Source of the DNA: Rhodospirillales bacterium
Lineage (GTDB): Bacteria > Pseudomonadota > Alphaproteobacteria > Reyranellales > Reyranellaceae
NCBI GenBank assembly: GCA_016185145.1
Contig: JACPOB010000057.1
Span: forward strand, 1 to 64,000
Length of the DNA: 64,000 nt
Direction of reading: 5' to 3'
Numbering within the stretch: position 1 is the stretch's first letter; the number at the start of each line of letters is the position of its first letter. The position numbers and the translations under genes are program-made. Positions 36,301 through 47,200 of this stretch are shown one piece after another. Under the pieces are notes generated by a model. That model had not been told where the DNA came from, ran no database searches, and saw only the letters and a program-made list of their open reading frames with translations.

Positions 36301-39300
36301 CTGCTGCAGCCGAGCGGGCCGAACCGGCACGCCGCCTTCTTCACGCATGCGCGCGAGGCGGTCACCCTCCACTACGAGCGCAAGCTGTACGACGTCGCCG
36401 GCGTCAAGCGGACCGACCCGCGCATCATGCACGCCGCCACGCTGGCGACGGACGGCTACGGCAACGTGCTGCAGATGGCGACGATATCGTATGGCCGCCG
36501 CTTTCAAGCCGACGATCCGCTTCTGTCGGTCGAAGACCGGCGAAAGCAGAGGACGACCCTCGTCATCCAGAATGACAACGCCTACACCGTTGCCGTGGAT
36601 ACGGCGGATGACTATCGCGCGCCGCTGCCCGCCGATACGCGCGCTTATGAAATCCTGAAGCTGGAGGCCGATGCCACTCGACGCCTCTTCGACCTCGAGG
36701 CGCTCCGCGCGCAGCTGCGGCAGTCGGCCGACGGCAGCCACGATCTGCCGTACGAGGACGTGGAGGCAGCCGGCGCGGTCGAGCAGCAGCCGTACCGGCG
36801 CCTGATCGAGCACACCCGATTGCTCTATCGCCGCGATGATCTCGGCGCGGCGCTGCCGATCGGGCAGCTCGAATCGCATGGCCTGCCGTTCGAGAGCTAC
36901 AGGAAGGCGTTTACGCCGGGCCTTGTCGATTCCATCTTCGTCGAGAGCGGCAAGCTCGCAACCGTGGAGCTGGCGACCGTTCTCTCCGCCGAGGCGGGCT
37001 ACGTGCAGCTCGATGGCGATGCCGGCTGGTGGGTGCCGTCAGGCAGGGTGTTCTTTCATCCCGAACCTGATGCGAGCGCGGCCGAGGAGCTGGCCGCCGC
37101 GCGTGCGCATTTCTCCATGCCGCGCAGCTTCCGCGACCCGTTCCACCATGACACGCGGGTCCGCTACGACGGCTATGACCTGCTGAGCCTCGAGACCGAG
37201 GATGCGCTGCACAACAAGGTTACGGCCGGCGAACGTGACGCCGCCGGCAACGTTGCCGCACGCATCGACTACCGGGTGCTTCAGCCCACGCTGGTGACGG
37301 ATGTCAACGGAAACCGGACGGCGATCGCCACCGACGTCTTCGGACTGGTCGTTGGCACCGCGGTGATGGGCAAGACGACGGAATCGCTTGGCGATTCGCT
37401 GGCGACGTTCGTCGCCGAGCTCGGCCAGCCGGAGATCGACGCGTTTTTCGCGGATCCGATCGGGCTTGCCCCTGCGCTGCTCGGCAGCGCCACGACCAGG
37501 GTCGTCTACGACATCGATCGCTACTACCGTACGGGTGACGTCGGGCAGCCAATCTGCTCCGGCGGTATTGCGCGCGAGCGGCATGACGGCGACCTGCCGT
37601 CGGATGCGGCGTCGCCGGTGCAGGTCAGCATGGGCTACAGCGACGGCTTCGGTCGCGAGATCCAGCGAATGTTGCAGGCGGAACCTGGCCCGGTCGAGGA
37701 TGGCGGGCCCGTCGCCGGGCAGCGTTGGGTGGTCAGCGGTTGGACCGTCTTCAACAACAAGGGCATGCCGGTCCGTGCGTACGAGCCCTTCTTCAGCGCC
37801 GCTCATCGCTTCGCCTTCGGGCACCTCGCCGGCGTCAGCGCGATCGTGTTCTACGATCCACTCGGTCGTTCGACCGCTGTGCTGCACGCCAATCACACCT
37901 ACGAGAAGATCCGGTTCGACCCATGGCGGCGCGAGACCTGGGATCTCAACGACACGGTGACGCTCGAGCCGCTGGGCGACCCGGACGTGGCGCCTTACCT
38001 GCAACGGCTTCCGGCGACCGCGCATACGCCGACGTGGTTTCAGCTGCGCAGCGACCCGGCCTTCGCCTCGCAGGCGCAGCAACGCTGGCCTGACCCGGTG
38101 CAGCGCAGTGCCGAGGCTGCCGCCGCCCAGCAGTCAGCCGAGCATTCGGGTACGCCTGCGGTGGCGCATTTCGATCCGCTGGGCCGCGCCTTCGTCATGG
38201 TCGATGACAATGGCAGCAGCGGGCAATGCATTGGCCGCCTGGAGATCGATATCGAGGACAATCATCGCGCTGTCGTGGACGCGCTGGGCCGGATCGTCAT
38301 GCGCTACGACCACGATATGCTCGGCCGTCGCGTGCGCCAGGTCAGCATGGAGGCGGGGACACGCTGGGTCTTGAACAACATTGCCGCCCAGCCGGTCCGA
38401 GGTTGGGACAGCCGTCAGTTCATGAGGCGAGTGACCTATGACCCGCTGCGGCGCCCTGCCGACTTCTTCGTCACGCAAGGCGGCGTTGAACGCCTGGCCG
38501 AACGCACGGTGTACGGCGAGAGCCTGGGTGAAGCCGGCAATCATCGGATGCGCATCCACCAGGTGCTCGATGGCGCCGGCGTGGTGACCAACGTCGGCTA
38601 CGATTTCAAGGGCAATCTGCTGGAGAGCCGCCGACAGCTTCTTGCCGATTACAAGGGCCCGGTTGACTGGCAGCAGGACGCGGCCCTCGGTGGCGAGACA
38701 TTTACGATCAGCACGAGCTACGACGCGCTCAACCGGCCCTTGTCGATCACGTCGCCGGACGGCAGTGTCTATCGGCCGACCTTCAACAACGCCAACTTGC
38801 TGAACAACGTCGACGTGACCGTGACGGGAAGCCCCATCGTGGCCGCGTTCATCAGCAACATCGATTACAATGCCAAGGGCCAGCGCGAACGCATCCACTA
38901 TGGAAACGGCGCGCACACCGCCTACACTTACGACGAGCATACCTTCCGGTTGCTCCGCCTGCGGACCGAACGCCCGGCAGGCTCGACCGACTTCACTTCA
39001 ATCTTGTTTCGCGATCCAGCTATCGTGCAGGACGTGCGCTACACCTGGGATCCAGCCGGCAACGTCACGAGTATCCGTGATGCCGCGCAGCAGACGGTCA
39101 CTCACGACAACCAGAGCATCGAGCCGGTTTGCAAGTATGTCTACGATGCCCTTTATCGGCTGATCGAGGCAACGGGACGCGAACACATCGCCCAGCAATC
39201 GTTCCAGTCGAGTCCGCCCGACAACAACTATCGCAACCATCCGTTTTCGCTGGTGGGCGCCAGCCCTAACGACCTGCAGGCGTTGCGCAACTACACCGAA

Positions 39301-41235
39301 CGCTACGAGTACGATCCGGTGGGCAACTTCCAACGCATGATTCATCAGGCGAAGAACGGCAATTGGACTCGCCAGTACGAATATCAGGAGGAGAGCGGGA
39401 TCGAGCCGGGGCGATCGAACAACCGGCTCAGTCGCACGACGATCGGTCAGACGAGCGAGATCTACGATTACGACGAGCACGGCAACCTTCTGGGCATGCC
39501 CCACGTGTCGAGGTTGGCCTGGGACGTCGAAGACCAGCTCGAGCGGGCCGAGCTGGGTGGCGGCGGGACGGCCTACTACGTGTACGACGCCAGCGGAAGC
39601 CGCGCGCGCAAGGTGATCGAGCTGCGGAGTGGTGGGCGCAAGGAGCGCATATACCTGAACGGGTTCGAACTCTACCGGGAGTACGGCGGTGCCGGCGACG
39701 TCATAGACAAGGAGCGACGGACGCTGCATGTGACGGACGGCAGCCAGCGCATTGCGCTGATCGACATGCAGACCATAGGTGATGACGGCTTGCCGCCCGT
39801 GCTGCCGCGTTATCAGCTGGTCAATCATCTGGGATCGGCCAGCCTCGAACTGGACGAAGCCGGCCGGGTGATCTCGTACGAGGAGTATCACCCCTACGGC
39901 ACGACATCGTGTCAGGTCGCGCGGAGTGGCGTTGAAGTCAGCTCGAAGCGATATCGCTATACTGGCAAGGAGCGGGACGAAGAGACAGGGCTCTATTACC
40001 ATGGAGCGCGCTACTACGCGCCGTGGCTGGGCCGATGGACGAGCTGCGATCCCAGCGGCATCGATGACGGCGTCAACCTCTTCGAATATGTCGGCGGCAG
40101 CCCGTGCACGCACGACGATCCAAACGGCAGCAAGCGGCGACAGCCCACCAAAGAGGAAGTCGCGGCGAACAACAGGAGGCAAAAGCCTCTCACGCCCGAG
40201 CAGCTCGCCGACCTCGTAAACCAGGCCAAGCCACACAAGCCGCGCATCAAGGGTACGGGGGTCGGTGGCATGGGGGGATCCCCCGGGAAAGGTTCTGCCG
40301 CCAACCCTGCGAAGCAGTCGAAACGCGAGAGCTCATCGGATTCTTCAGCCAAGCCAACCGGATCGAAATCGCCCTCATCCACGGGTTCTTCGTCCGGCGG
40401 CCAGTCCGATCCGTCCGCGACTGGCTCGTCTTCGTCGCCGGCGTCGCCATCGTCGTCGACGCCATCCGGCGGCTCCTCGGCCGCCTCGCCGCCAGCGTCT
40501 TCAACGGGTTCGTCGGACTCATCTGGCGGGCCATCCACCAAGCCAGGCGAGGAGATGTCGACCTTCGAGAAGATCTCGCATGAGCTGACGGGTATCGCCG
40601 CCATTCTCAATCTCGCCCCGCCGGAAGACCAACCCAATGGAAAGAAGTTCGGCAGCCCGCTTGGCGCCAATCCGAACGCTCCGAACGATCCACGCTGGCA
40701 ATTCGGCTTTGCAATCGCCGGGTTGGTCGCGGCCATAGGCGCGGAACTGGCGGCCGTGGGCAAGGCACTCTGGAGCGGCGCAAAGAGCGTCTACGCCGGA
40801 GCACGGGCGTGGACCCTGGGCAAGAGCGCCATGAACCGAGCGGAATCCGGTGTGTTCACTGTCGTGAACAATGGCGGGACGCTGGCCCAGATATTCGAGC
40901 GCGAAACCGGCGCCAAGGTCGCGGTTGGGCGCAACCTCGCCGAGGCCATCGAGTACACCGGAAAAGACGGCAAGACACGAACGATCATCGTCGTCGAGGG
41001 CCGGGCGTTCTTCAAATCAAGCTCGGGAACATCCGGCAAGACGGCCGGTGCCTGGTACGAGTTCTACGGCATCCGGGAAGACGGGTGGATCGTCAAGCAG
41101 CTGCGCGAGGATCCCTTCCTGTATCGGAACCGCTCTCTCGACGGAACCGAGGTGATGGCGCCGCCGGACAGCCTGACCGGCCCGCAGGTCAATCAGTGGC
41201 TGCAAGACCATGGTGTCAACCTTCGCTTGGAATAG
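33391..41235 (+). CDS. Tc toxin TcB-TcC fusion (SpvB/TcdB/RHS) with unrecognised C-terminal cargo
   Basis: A 2614-aa Tc cocoon protein fusing TcB and TcC. The SpvB domain is N-terminal (about 50-330: ANPVTGTGSMTVPIATSPGR, LSLSYDSGAGNGPFGFGWTL). FG-GAP/VCBS propeller repeats follow at about 500-720 (FVDLTGDGHADILLTED, LADMSGDGLTDIVRVRNG, LADIDGSGVTDIIYLGRG), then TcdB middle domains. RHS/YD repeats fill about 1500-2200 and the RHS core end is RYTGKERDEETGLYYHGARY with GRWTSCDPSG, the aspartyl self-cleavage region. Beyond about 2245 is the variable part: a Ser/Pro/Gly linker (2307-2387), a hydrophobic stretch (about 2436-2474) and a ~130-aa terminal domain I cannot assign. No signal peptide. 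First gene of the operon. Confidence 0.93.
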   Translation: MAQQRETLAKGASSVLRAESQANPPAAGSTEPANPFVAPSISLPKGGGAIRGIGEKFAANPVTGTGSMTVPIATSPGRANFGPQLSLSYDSGAGNGPFGFGWTLGLPAITRKTDKGLPRYRDTEESDVFILSGAEDLVPELKADGQRFADQASVPGFTVHRYRPRIEAAFARIERWTRRSDGDVHWRALSRDNVLTLYGRDANSRIADPADPRRVFSWLISETRDDRGNAVLYDYKPEDGAGVDLTQSHEHNRGGRDDPRRSANRHLKRIRYGNRTPLLDAEGRRPHFLSPATMQDATWLFEAVFDYGEHDAGTPTPGDAGIWPCRNDPFSSYRAGFELRTYRLCRRVLMFHHFPGEAGVGADCLVRSTDFTYRDDNAVASFLTSVSLTSWRRDATGYLRKSLPPVVFGYSQAAVGAQVHDVEGDSIENLPDGTAGATHQWVDLDGEGLTGVLAEQGGGWFYKRNVSALTHDVSTKAPSARLAPLEPIARLPVDSMEVSNRRQFLDLAGDGQLDLVTLAPPVAGFHERDDERGWTAFHAFDSLPNVAWTDPNLRFVDLTGDGHADILLTEDHAFLWHASLAEAGFGPSQTIGAPSDEEHGPRVVFADGTETIFLADMSGDGLTDIVRVRNGEVCYWPNLGYGRFGAKVAMDGAPWFDPPDQFDPRRLRLADIDGSGVTDIIYLGRGRARFWFNQSGNGWSGARDLAAFPAVDNVAAVAVVDLLGNGTACLVWSSSLKASGGSPMKYLPLMAEGKPHLLTSTRNNLGAETRVHYAPSTYFYLKDRREGRPWITRLPFPVHVVARVETLDRISRNRFVTRYAYHHGHFDGAEREFRGFGMVEQFDTEEFAALSASDAFPDAVNIDAASHVPPVLTRTWFHTGAFIDGDRIERLFARGYFKDEDVPPLPDTLLPTALKHRDGSEQPWRLTTEEVRQACRALKGAVLRQEIYARDGSAVQALPYSVTESNYTIELLQPSGPNRHAAFFTHAREAVTLHYERKLYDVAGVKRTDPRIMHAATLATDGYGNVLQMATISYGRRFQADDPLLSVEDRRKQRTTLVIQNDNAYTVAVDTADDYRAPLPADTRAYEILKLEADATRRLFDLEALRAQLRQSADGSHDLPYEDVEAAGAVEQQPYRRLIEHTRLLYRRDDLGAALPIGQLESHGLPFESYRKAFTPGLVDSIFVESGKLATVELATVLSAEAGYVQLDGDAGWWVPSGRVFFHPEPDASAAEELAAARAHFSMPRSFRDPFHHDTRVRYDGYDLLSLETEDALHNKVTAGERDAAGNVAARIDYRVLQPTLVTDVNGNRTAIATDVFGLVVGTAVMGKTTESLGDSLATFVAELGQPEIDAFFADPIGLAPALLGSATTRVVYDIDRYYRTGDVGQPICSGGIARERHDGDLPSDAASPVQVSMGYSDGFGREIQRMLQAEPGPVEDGGPVAGQRWVVSGWTVFNNKGMPVRAYEPFFSAAHRFAFGHLAGVSAIVFYDPLGRSTAVLHANHTYEKIRFDPWRRETWDLNDTVTLEPLGDPDVAPYLQRLPATAHTPTWFQLRSDPAFASQAQQRWPDPVQRSAEAAAAQQSAEHSGTPAVAHFDPLGRAFVMVDDNGSSGQCIGRLEIDIEDNHRAVVDALGRIVMRYDHDMLGRRVRQVSMEAGTRWVLNNIAAQPVRGWDSRQFMRRVTYDPLRRPADFFVTQGGVERLAERTVYGESLGEAGNHRMRIHQVLDGAGVVTNVGYDFKGNLLESRRQLLADYKGPVDWQQDAALGGETFTISTSYDALNRPLSITSPDGSVYRPTFNNANLLNNVDVTVTGSPIVAAFISNIDYNAKGQRERIHYGNGAHTAYTYDEHTFRLLRLRTERPAGSTDFTSILFRDPAIVQDVRYTWDPAGNVTSIRDAAQQTVTHDNQSIEPVCKYVYDALYRLIEATGREHIAQQSFQSSPPDNNYRNHPFSLVGASPNDLQALRNYTERYEYDPVGNFQRMIHQAKNGNWTRQYEYQEESGIEPGRSNNRLSRTTIGQTSEIYDYDEHGNLLGMPHVSRLAWDVEDQLERAELGGGGTAYYVYDASGSRARKVIELRSGGRKERIYLNGFELYREYGGAGDVIDKERRTLHVTDGSQRIALIDMQTIGDDGLPPVLPRYQLVNHLGSASLELDEAGRVISYEEYHPYGTTSCQVARSGVEVSSKRYRYTGKERDEETGLYYHGARYYAPWLGRWTSCDPSGIDDGVNLFEYVGGSPCTHDDPNGSKRRQPTKEEVAANNRRQKPLTPEQLADLVNQAKPHKPRIKGTGVGGMGGSPGKGSAANPAKQSKRESSSDSSAKPTGSKSPSSTGSSSGGQSDPSATGSSSSPASPSSSTPSGGSSAASPPASSTGSSDSSGGPSTKPGEEMSTFEKISHELTGIAAILNLAPPEDQPNGKKFGSPLGANPNAPNDPRWQFGFAIAGLVAAIGAELAAVGKALWSGAKSVYAGARAWTLGKSAMNRAESGVFTVVNNGGTLAQIFERETGAKVAVGRNLAEAIEYTGKDGKTRTIIVVEGRAFFKSSSGTSGKTAGAWYEFYGIREDGWIVKQLREDPFLYRNRSLDGTEVMAPPDSLTGPQVNQWLQDHGVNLRLE

Positions 41236-41247
41236 GGACACGCGAAC

Positions 41248-44200
41248 ATGAAACTCCAGGGCCGCAATCTCTCGATCCGCCTGCGTGGCGACGACGTCAA
41301 GCTGCTGCATACCGAGCTGCGCCAGATCGGCCTGAGTGTCGCCCGGGCCGAAGCGGACGACGCGATGTTCGGCTCGACGACGGAAGCGGTGGTCAAGGCC
41401 TTCCAGGCGCAGCACAGCCTGCCGCAGACCGGGATCGTCGACGCCGCGACGGCCACGGCGATCAACCGCGAGGTCGATCGTGTCGCTGCGGCCGCCGCGC
41501 AGCCGCCTCTCGCGGTGCACGGTCGCGTCGTCGCCGATGACGGTACGGCGGCATCGGCCGTGACCGTCCGCGCCTTCGACAAGGACATGCGCAGCGAGAC
41601 GCTGCTCGGCTCGGCCACGACCGACCGCCTGGGACGTTACGAGATCCGTTACGAGCCGGCCCAGTTCCGCCGGGCTGAAAAAGAGTCGGCCGACCTCGTC
41701 GTGCGCGCCGTGAAGCCCGGCGCGGCGGGAGCGGCGGACGAAGTGCTCGCCGCGTCCGATGTGCTGTTCAATGCCGGGCGCGACGTCACCATCGACCTCA
41801 CCATCGACCTCGCCGCCAGCCGGCCATCCGAGTTCGAGCAATATGTCGCCGCCGTCACGCCGCTCGCCGAAGCGGTCGCCCTCGCCCAACTCACCGAGGA
41901 CGATATCGGCTTCCTCGCCGGCGAGACCGGTATCGATCGCGTCCATCTCGCCTTCCTCGCCACCGCACATCAGCACGCCGCTGCGACCAGGATCGCGTCC
42001 GAGGCCTACTACGCCGTCTTCCGCCAGGGATTGCCGTCGGCGCTCTCGGCGTTGCTGCTGCAGACGCCGGCGGACCTCAAACAGGCGCTTGTCGCTGCAC
42101 TCGATGCCCACATCGTGCCGGCGGGCCTGCGTACCGAGATCGATGCGATCGTCGCCGCCTTCAAACGCCTGCGCAGCGAACGGCTGGTCCGCGGATCGGA
42201 GGCCGACGCCATCCCGACCCGCATCCTCGCCGCGGCCGGCCTGTCGGCCGATCAGCAGGACACCGTTCTCGACCTGTGGTTCAAGCGCGACAGCGATGCG
42301 GGCTTCTGGACCGCGCTGCGCGCCTCGCCGCTTGCCGCCCAGGCGCGGCCATTGCAGGCGGCGCTCGACGTGGCATTGCTCGCCGGCAACAACGCTCCCC
42401 TCACCGAGGCTCTGGCCAGGAGCAACGTGCGCAGCGTCCAGGCGCTGGCCGCCCTGTCGGATGACGATCTGAGGAAGCTCATCGTAGCGTCGCCGGAGAT
42501 ATTGGCGTCGATCGAGCCGTCCGGTGATTCCGAGACCGACGTTGCCAAGGCAGCGCGGTTGGCGGCCGGCGTGCTCGGATTGGCGCGCACCCGGCACCCC
42601 ACCGCCTTCGTGATGGCCGCGCGGCGCAAATCCGACAGGCCGCTGGACCGCGACGTGGCGCGAGTCCTGGAGAATGCCCCCGAGCTCGATCTGCGCGATG
42701 CCGATCTCGCGCGCTTCCTTGCCGACAATCCGCGCGTCCTCGACGGCGTCGCCGATGCCGGCGGAACGCAGACCGAGTTGCGGCGCGTGCAACGTGTCCT
42801 GCGCATCGCACCCGAGGCGGCGCACACCCACGCCCTCATGGAGGCCGGCCTCGATTCCGCGCACGCCGTTGCCGGCATGTCCGCCACCGCCTTCGCGGCG
42901 AAGTTCGGCGACGCGCTGGGCGGCGGCGCCCAGGCCAGGATCTATCACGCCCGCGCACAGCGCGTGAACGACACCGTGCTGGCGATCGCGGGCGCCGCGC
43001 AGCAGGCCGCCTCGGCGCTTCGTCCGTCGGTCCTGGCGGTTCTGCCCGACGCCGCCCAGGAGTTTCCCAATCTCGCCACGCTGTTCGGCGCCCAGGATCT
43101 ATGCGCCTGCAGGCACTGCCGCTCGGTGCTGAGCCCGGCCGCCTACCTGGTCGACCTGCTGCAGTTCATCAATCCCAAGCACGGCGCCAAGCCGATCACC
43201 CGCCTGCGCGCCAGGCGGCCGGACATCGAGCACATCCCGCTGTCGTGCGAGAACACCAATACGCCGTTGCCGTACATCGATCTCGCCAACGAGATCCTCG
43301 AATTCTATGTCGCCAATGGTGCGCTCACCGCGGCCGTCGCGCACGACACCGACGGCGCCACGGCGGAGCAGCTGGCCGTGACCCCGCAATTCGTGCTCGA
43401 CGCCGCCTACCAGCGGCTGGCGACCGCCGTCTTTCCCGCGCCGCTGCCCTTCCAGCGCCCGCTCGCGATCGTCCGGCGCTACCTGCAGCAGCTCGGTGCC
43501 GGCCGCGCCGAGGTCATGCAGGCCTTCGCCGCGAGCGAGTCCGATGTCGATCTCGAATCGATCGGCATCGCGGGCGTCGAGCGCGACATCCTGGTCGGCG
43601 CGTCGGCGGCGCCGCTGCGTGACCACTATGGCCTGCCGGCCGATCCCACCGGCACCGCGACGATGTCCGCCGCCGCCCTGATGAAGGCGCTGGGCGCGAG
43701 CTACGACGAACTGCTGTCCCTGCTGAAGACCGGGCACCTTGCTGCCGGTCAGGGCGTCACCCTGACCGACACCGACCAGCCGCCCCGCTGCAATCCCGAG
43801 AAGATGGCCGTCGGCAACCTCACGGCGGCGTTCTGGCAACGCGCGCACCGCTTCGTACGGCTGCAGCGCAAGCTCGGTATCGCCATCGCCGAGCTCGACG
43901 ACATGCTGCAGACGCTTGGCGGCGGTGACATCGATGTCGCCCTGCTGCGGCGCGTGGCGCAGGCGGAAGGGCTGCGCGGCCGGCTCGGTCTGGCGCGCAA
44001 GGTTCTTCTCGGGTTCTGGAAGGCCGCCGCCAGTCCCGACGAGGGACAGCATCGCCGCACCGTGCTGGCGCGGGCGATGCGGCTTGGAGAGGCCGATTTC
44101 GATGCCTTGCTGGCCTTGAGCGCCATCCAGCCTTTCGCCCCGGGCGACCCGGCTGGTCTCGTCGCGCTGGAGGCCCTGCTGAAGATGGTGCGCGACAGCG

Positions 44201-47200
44201 GGCTTACGGTCGCACAGCTCGCTTATGTCTACCGGCCCGGCGATCCGACGGCCGCCGCCGCCGCGCTTCCCAACAGCGTCATCCTGCAGCTGATCCGCGC
44301 GCTGCGGACGGCCCTGCAGGCGCTGGCCCAGGAAGCCGCCGACGGCACGCTCGATGCCGCTGCGCTCGACGCCCGCCGCCGCGATGTCGCGGTGCAGGTC
44401 ATCGCCGAGGGCCTCGCGTTGCCGGCCGAGACGGCGCGCCTGTTGATGGAAGGTGTCGTGCGCTCGGCGAGCGACCCTGCGCTGTTCCTGATGTCGGACG
44501 TGCTGGGCGTTGCCGCCCTCGCGGAAGACGTCCTGGCCGACCTTTCGGCGGCCGTGCTGCAGCCGGCACGTCGCGGACTGGTCAAGCTCCACAAGGCGGC
44601 ATTGCTGATCGACACGCTCGGCCTGTCGGTGCGCGAGACGGCTCACATCACGGCACATCCGGCGGACTTCGCCGGCTTCTCGTTCGATGGCATCCCGGTC
44701 GATGCCGCCGACGCGAACGGCGGGGCGTTCGCAGCCTGGCAGCAGCTCGCGCGATTCGCGACGTTGAGCGCTCGCCTGCCGCAACGCGCCAAGACGCTGA
44801 TCGACGTGTTCGAAGCCGCGGCCTTGGCAACCGACGCCGATCCGAGGGCGGCGGCATTGGCCGCCTTGCAGATGGCGACGCAGTGGGACGAGGCGGATCT
44901 TGCCTTCCTTGCCGGGCCTGCCGGGCACGACCTCGCGGCACCACAGGACTTCCGCGACATTGCCAGCTTGCGGCGGCTGGAGCGCGCTGTCGTGCTGGCG
45001 CGGCGACTGGATGTGCCGGCCGCGCGGCTCGCGACATGGGCCAATCCCGCGCCCGACGCCGCGCTCGCCGCCGACGTGGTGGCAGCCCTGCAGGCGAGGA
45101 ACGAGCCGGACAGCTGGGTCGTCGTCGGCAAGGAGGCGCGCGACACGCTGCGTGAGGCCCAGCGCGATGCGCTGGTCGCCCACATCCTCAATCACGACCC
45201 CGGCGTGCGAGCGCGCGGCATCACCACGGCCGACGGGTTGTTCGAGTATTTCCTGATCGACACCCAGATGGCGGCCTGCATGGACACGTCGCGCATCAAG
45301 CAGGCGATCTCGTCGGTGCAGCTCTTCATCCAGCGTGCCCTGATGGGTCTCGAGGACGGCGTCGCGCCGAACGATATCGACGCCGCGCAATGGCACTGGA
45401 TGCGCAACTACCGGGTCTGGGAAGCCAACCGCAAGGTCTTCCTGTTTCCGGAGAACTGGATCGAACCGGACCTGCGCGACGACAAGACGCCCTTCTTTCG
45501 CAAGCTGGAATCCCGGCTGCTCCAGGACGACATAAGCTTCGACACCGCAGAGGCCGCGGTCGAGCGCTACCTCGAGCAGCTCCACAGCGTTGCACGGCTG
45601 GACATCCGCGCGCTCTATGTCGAGGAACCCCAGGACGATGGCGACGAGGAGATCGTCCACATCTTCGGCCGTACCTTGTCGTCGCCGCAGGCCTACTATT
45701 ATCGCCGGCTGATCGGCGATCGGACCTGGACGCCATGGGAGAAGATCGAAGCCGGCATCGAGGGCGACCATCTGTTGCCGCTGGTCGCCAACCGCCGCCT
45801 CTACCTGTTCTGGCTGCACATCGAGGAGCGACAGGATGCCGGCAGGGAGCTGCCGGCGTCCTTCATCCAGTCGATGGAACACTGGCTGTGGAAGACGCAG
45901 CTCTATCCGAAGTGGCAGGCCGACCGGAAGGAATGGCTCCGCCAGCACACGATCTACCAGGTATGGAACGCGCTGGAATCGGCGCTCCGTGCCGCCAACA
46001 TCGACTTCACGCAGGCGAAGGCCGATTACTTTGCCAATGCCGGCCTGCCCGAGCAGGAAGAGCCGGAGCCGCGCGCCCCCGAGGAACCGCCCTTCTCGTC
46101 GCCGCCGGAGCTTTCGCACCTGGAGATCTCGCTGGCCTGGAGCGAGTACCGCAACGGCGCCTGGTCGACCAAGCAGAGCGCGAGCGCGCCCGTCTCGTCG
46201 CGCCCCGTCATGCCCACGCTGCAGGCCCACTTCGGCAAACAGGGCTTCGGCGGCGCCCTGGTGCTCGGCCTCATGAACGACGCGTTCGACTTCGTTCCCA
46301 TCCGCGCCGACGGCATGATGGTCGAGACCATTTTCACGGTCTATCTGCCGAACGCGCATGAGCACTACCTGACCGGCAGCGTCGACGAGGAGACCGGGCG
46401 TCTGTCGATCCGGGTGTCGCGGCGCTACGAGCACCAGGCTCCATTGCTCGACTTTGGCTCGTTGACGATCCAGGGACACGAGCATGTCGGGGAGTTCCAG
46501 GTGACTTGCGGCAACCTGGCCGAGCCGTCGAACGACATGGACCTCATGGTCGTCATGGCTTTCGACCAGCTTCCCCGGCCCAACGAGACCGTGAACGACG
46601 CGCAGGCCTTCGCTCATGCCGGTACGCCCGGATCGAAGTGGCTTGGCATGCTGAACGGCCAGGCCGCCGCCAAGAAACACCAGCTCGCCGTCAGCGCGGA
46701 CGGCGAGACGCGCGTCATCCTCGGTTCGGTGCCGCAGTCCGGCGCTTTTGCCGTGCTGCGCGACGAGCAGCACGCAAGCTTCAGCCGCAAGCCGCCTTAT
46801 CAGAATTTCGTGTTCCAGGACGATCATCGGGCCTATCTGGCTTCGCCATGGGGCGGCACCTCGCTCGACAACATTGCGATCCTGCCCCGCCTCCCGGTTG
46901 GCGAGCTCAAAAAGGTACAGGCGCCCCTGGTGGAAGCCGCGGCCGCCAAGCCAAAGCTGGTCGCTTCTGCATCGTCGCCGGCGATGCGACTGGCGCTGCC
47001 GCGGGCCGTCGCCCGGCTCGGTGGGATCGATGGCGTCTCCCTGCAACCGGTTGCCGCGCCGACGGCGCTGCTCGCCACGGCGCGCACCTTTCCCGCGTTG
47101 ACCAAGAAGGCCTCCGGTACCCTGCTGGGTCACGTTTCGGCGGCGGCCGTCGCGGACCTTCTGAACCTCAAGGGACTACGGTTCCAATCGCTCGTGCACC

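Noticed and set aside
40310..40551. The Ser/Pro-rich stretch of the Tc BC gene as a tandem DNA repeat or assembly artefact
   Set aside because: The codons vary and no fixed repeat unit is seen. It reads as an in-frame linker joining the RHS core to the C-terminal domain.
43099..47133. A 1344-codon minus-strand reading frame opposite tcA, and similar long antisense frames (for example 34558-36879 and 21654-23588)
   Set aside because: They are mirror frames of GC-rich coding DNA. The translations are Arg/Ala/Gly/His-rich with no family motifs, while the plus-strand products match known families throughout.
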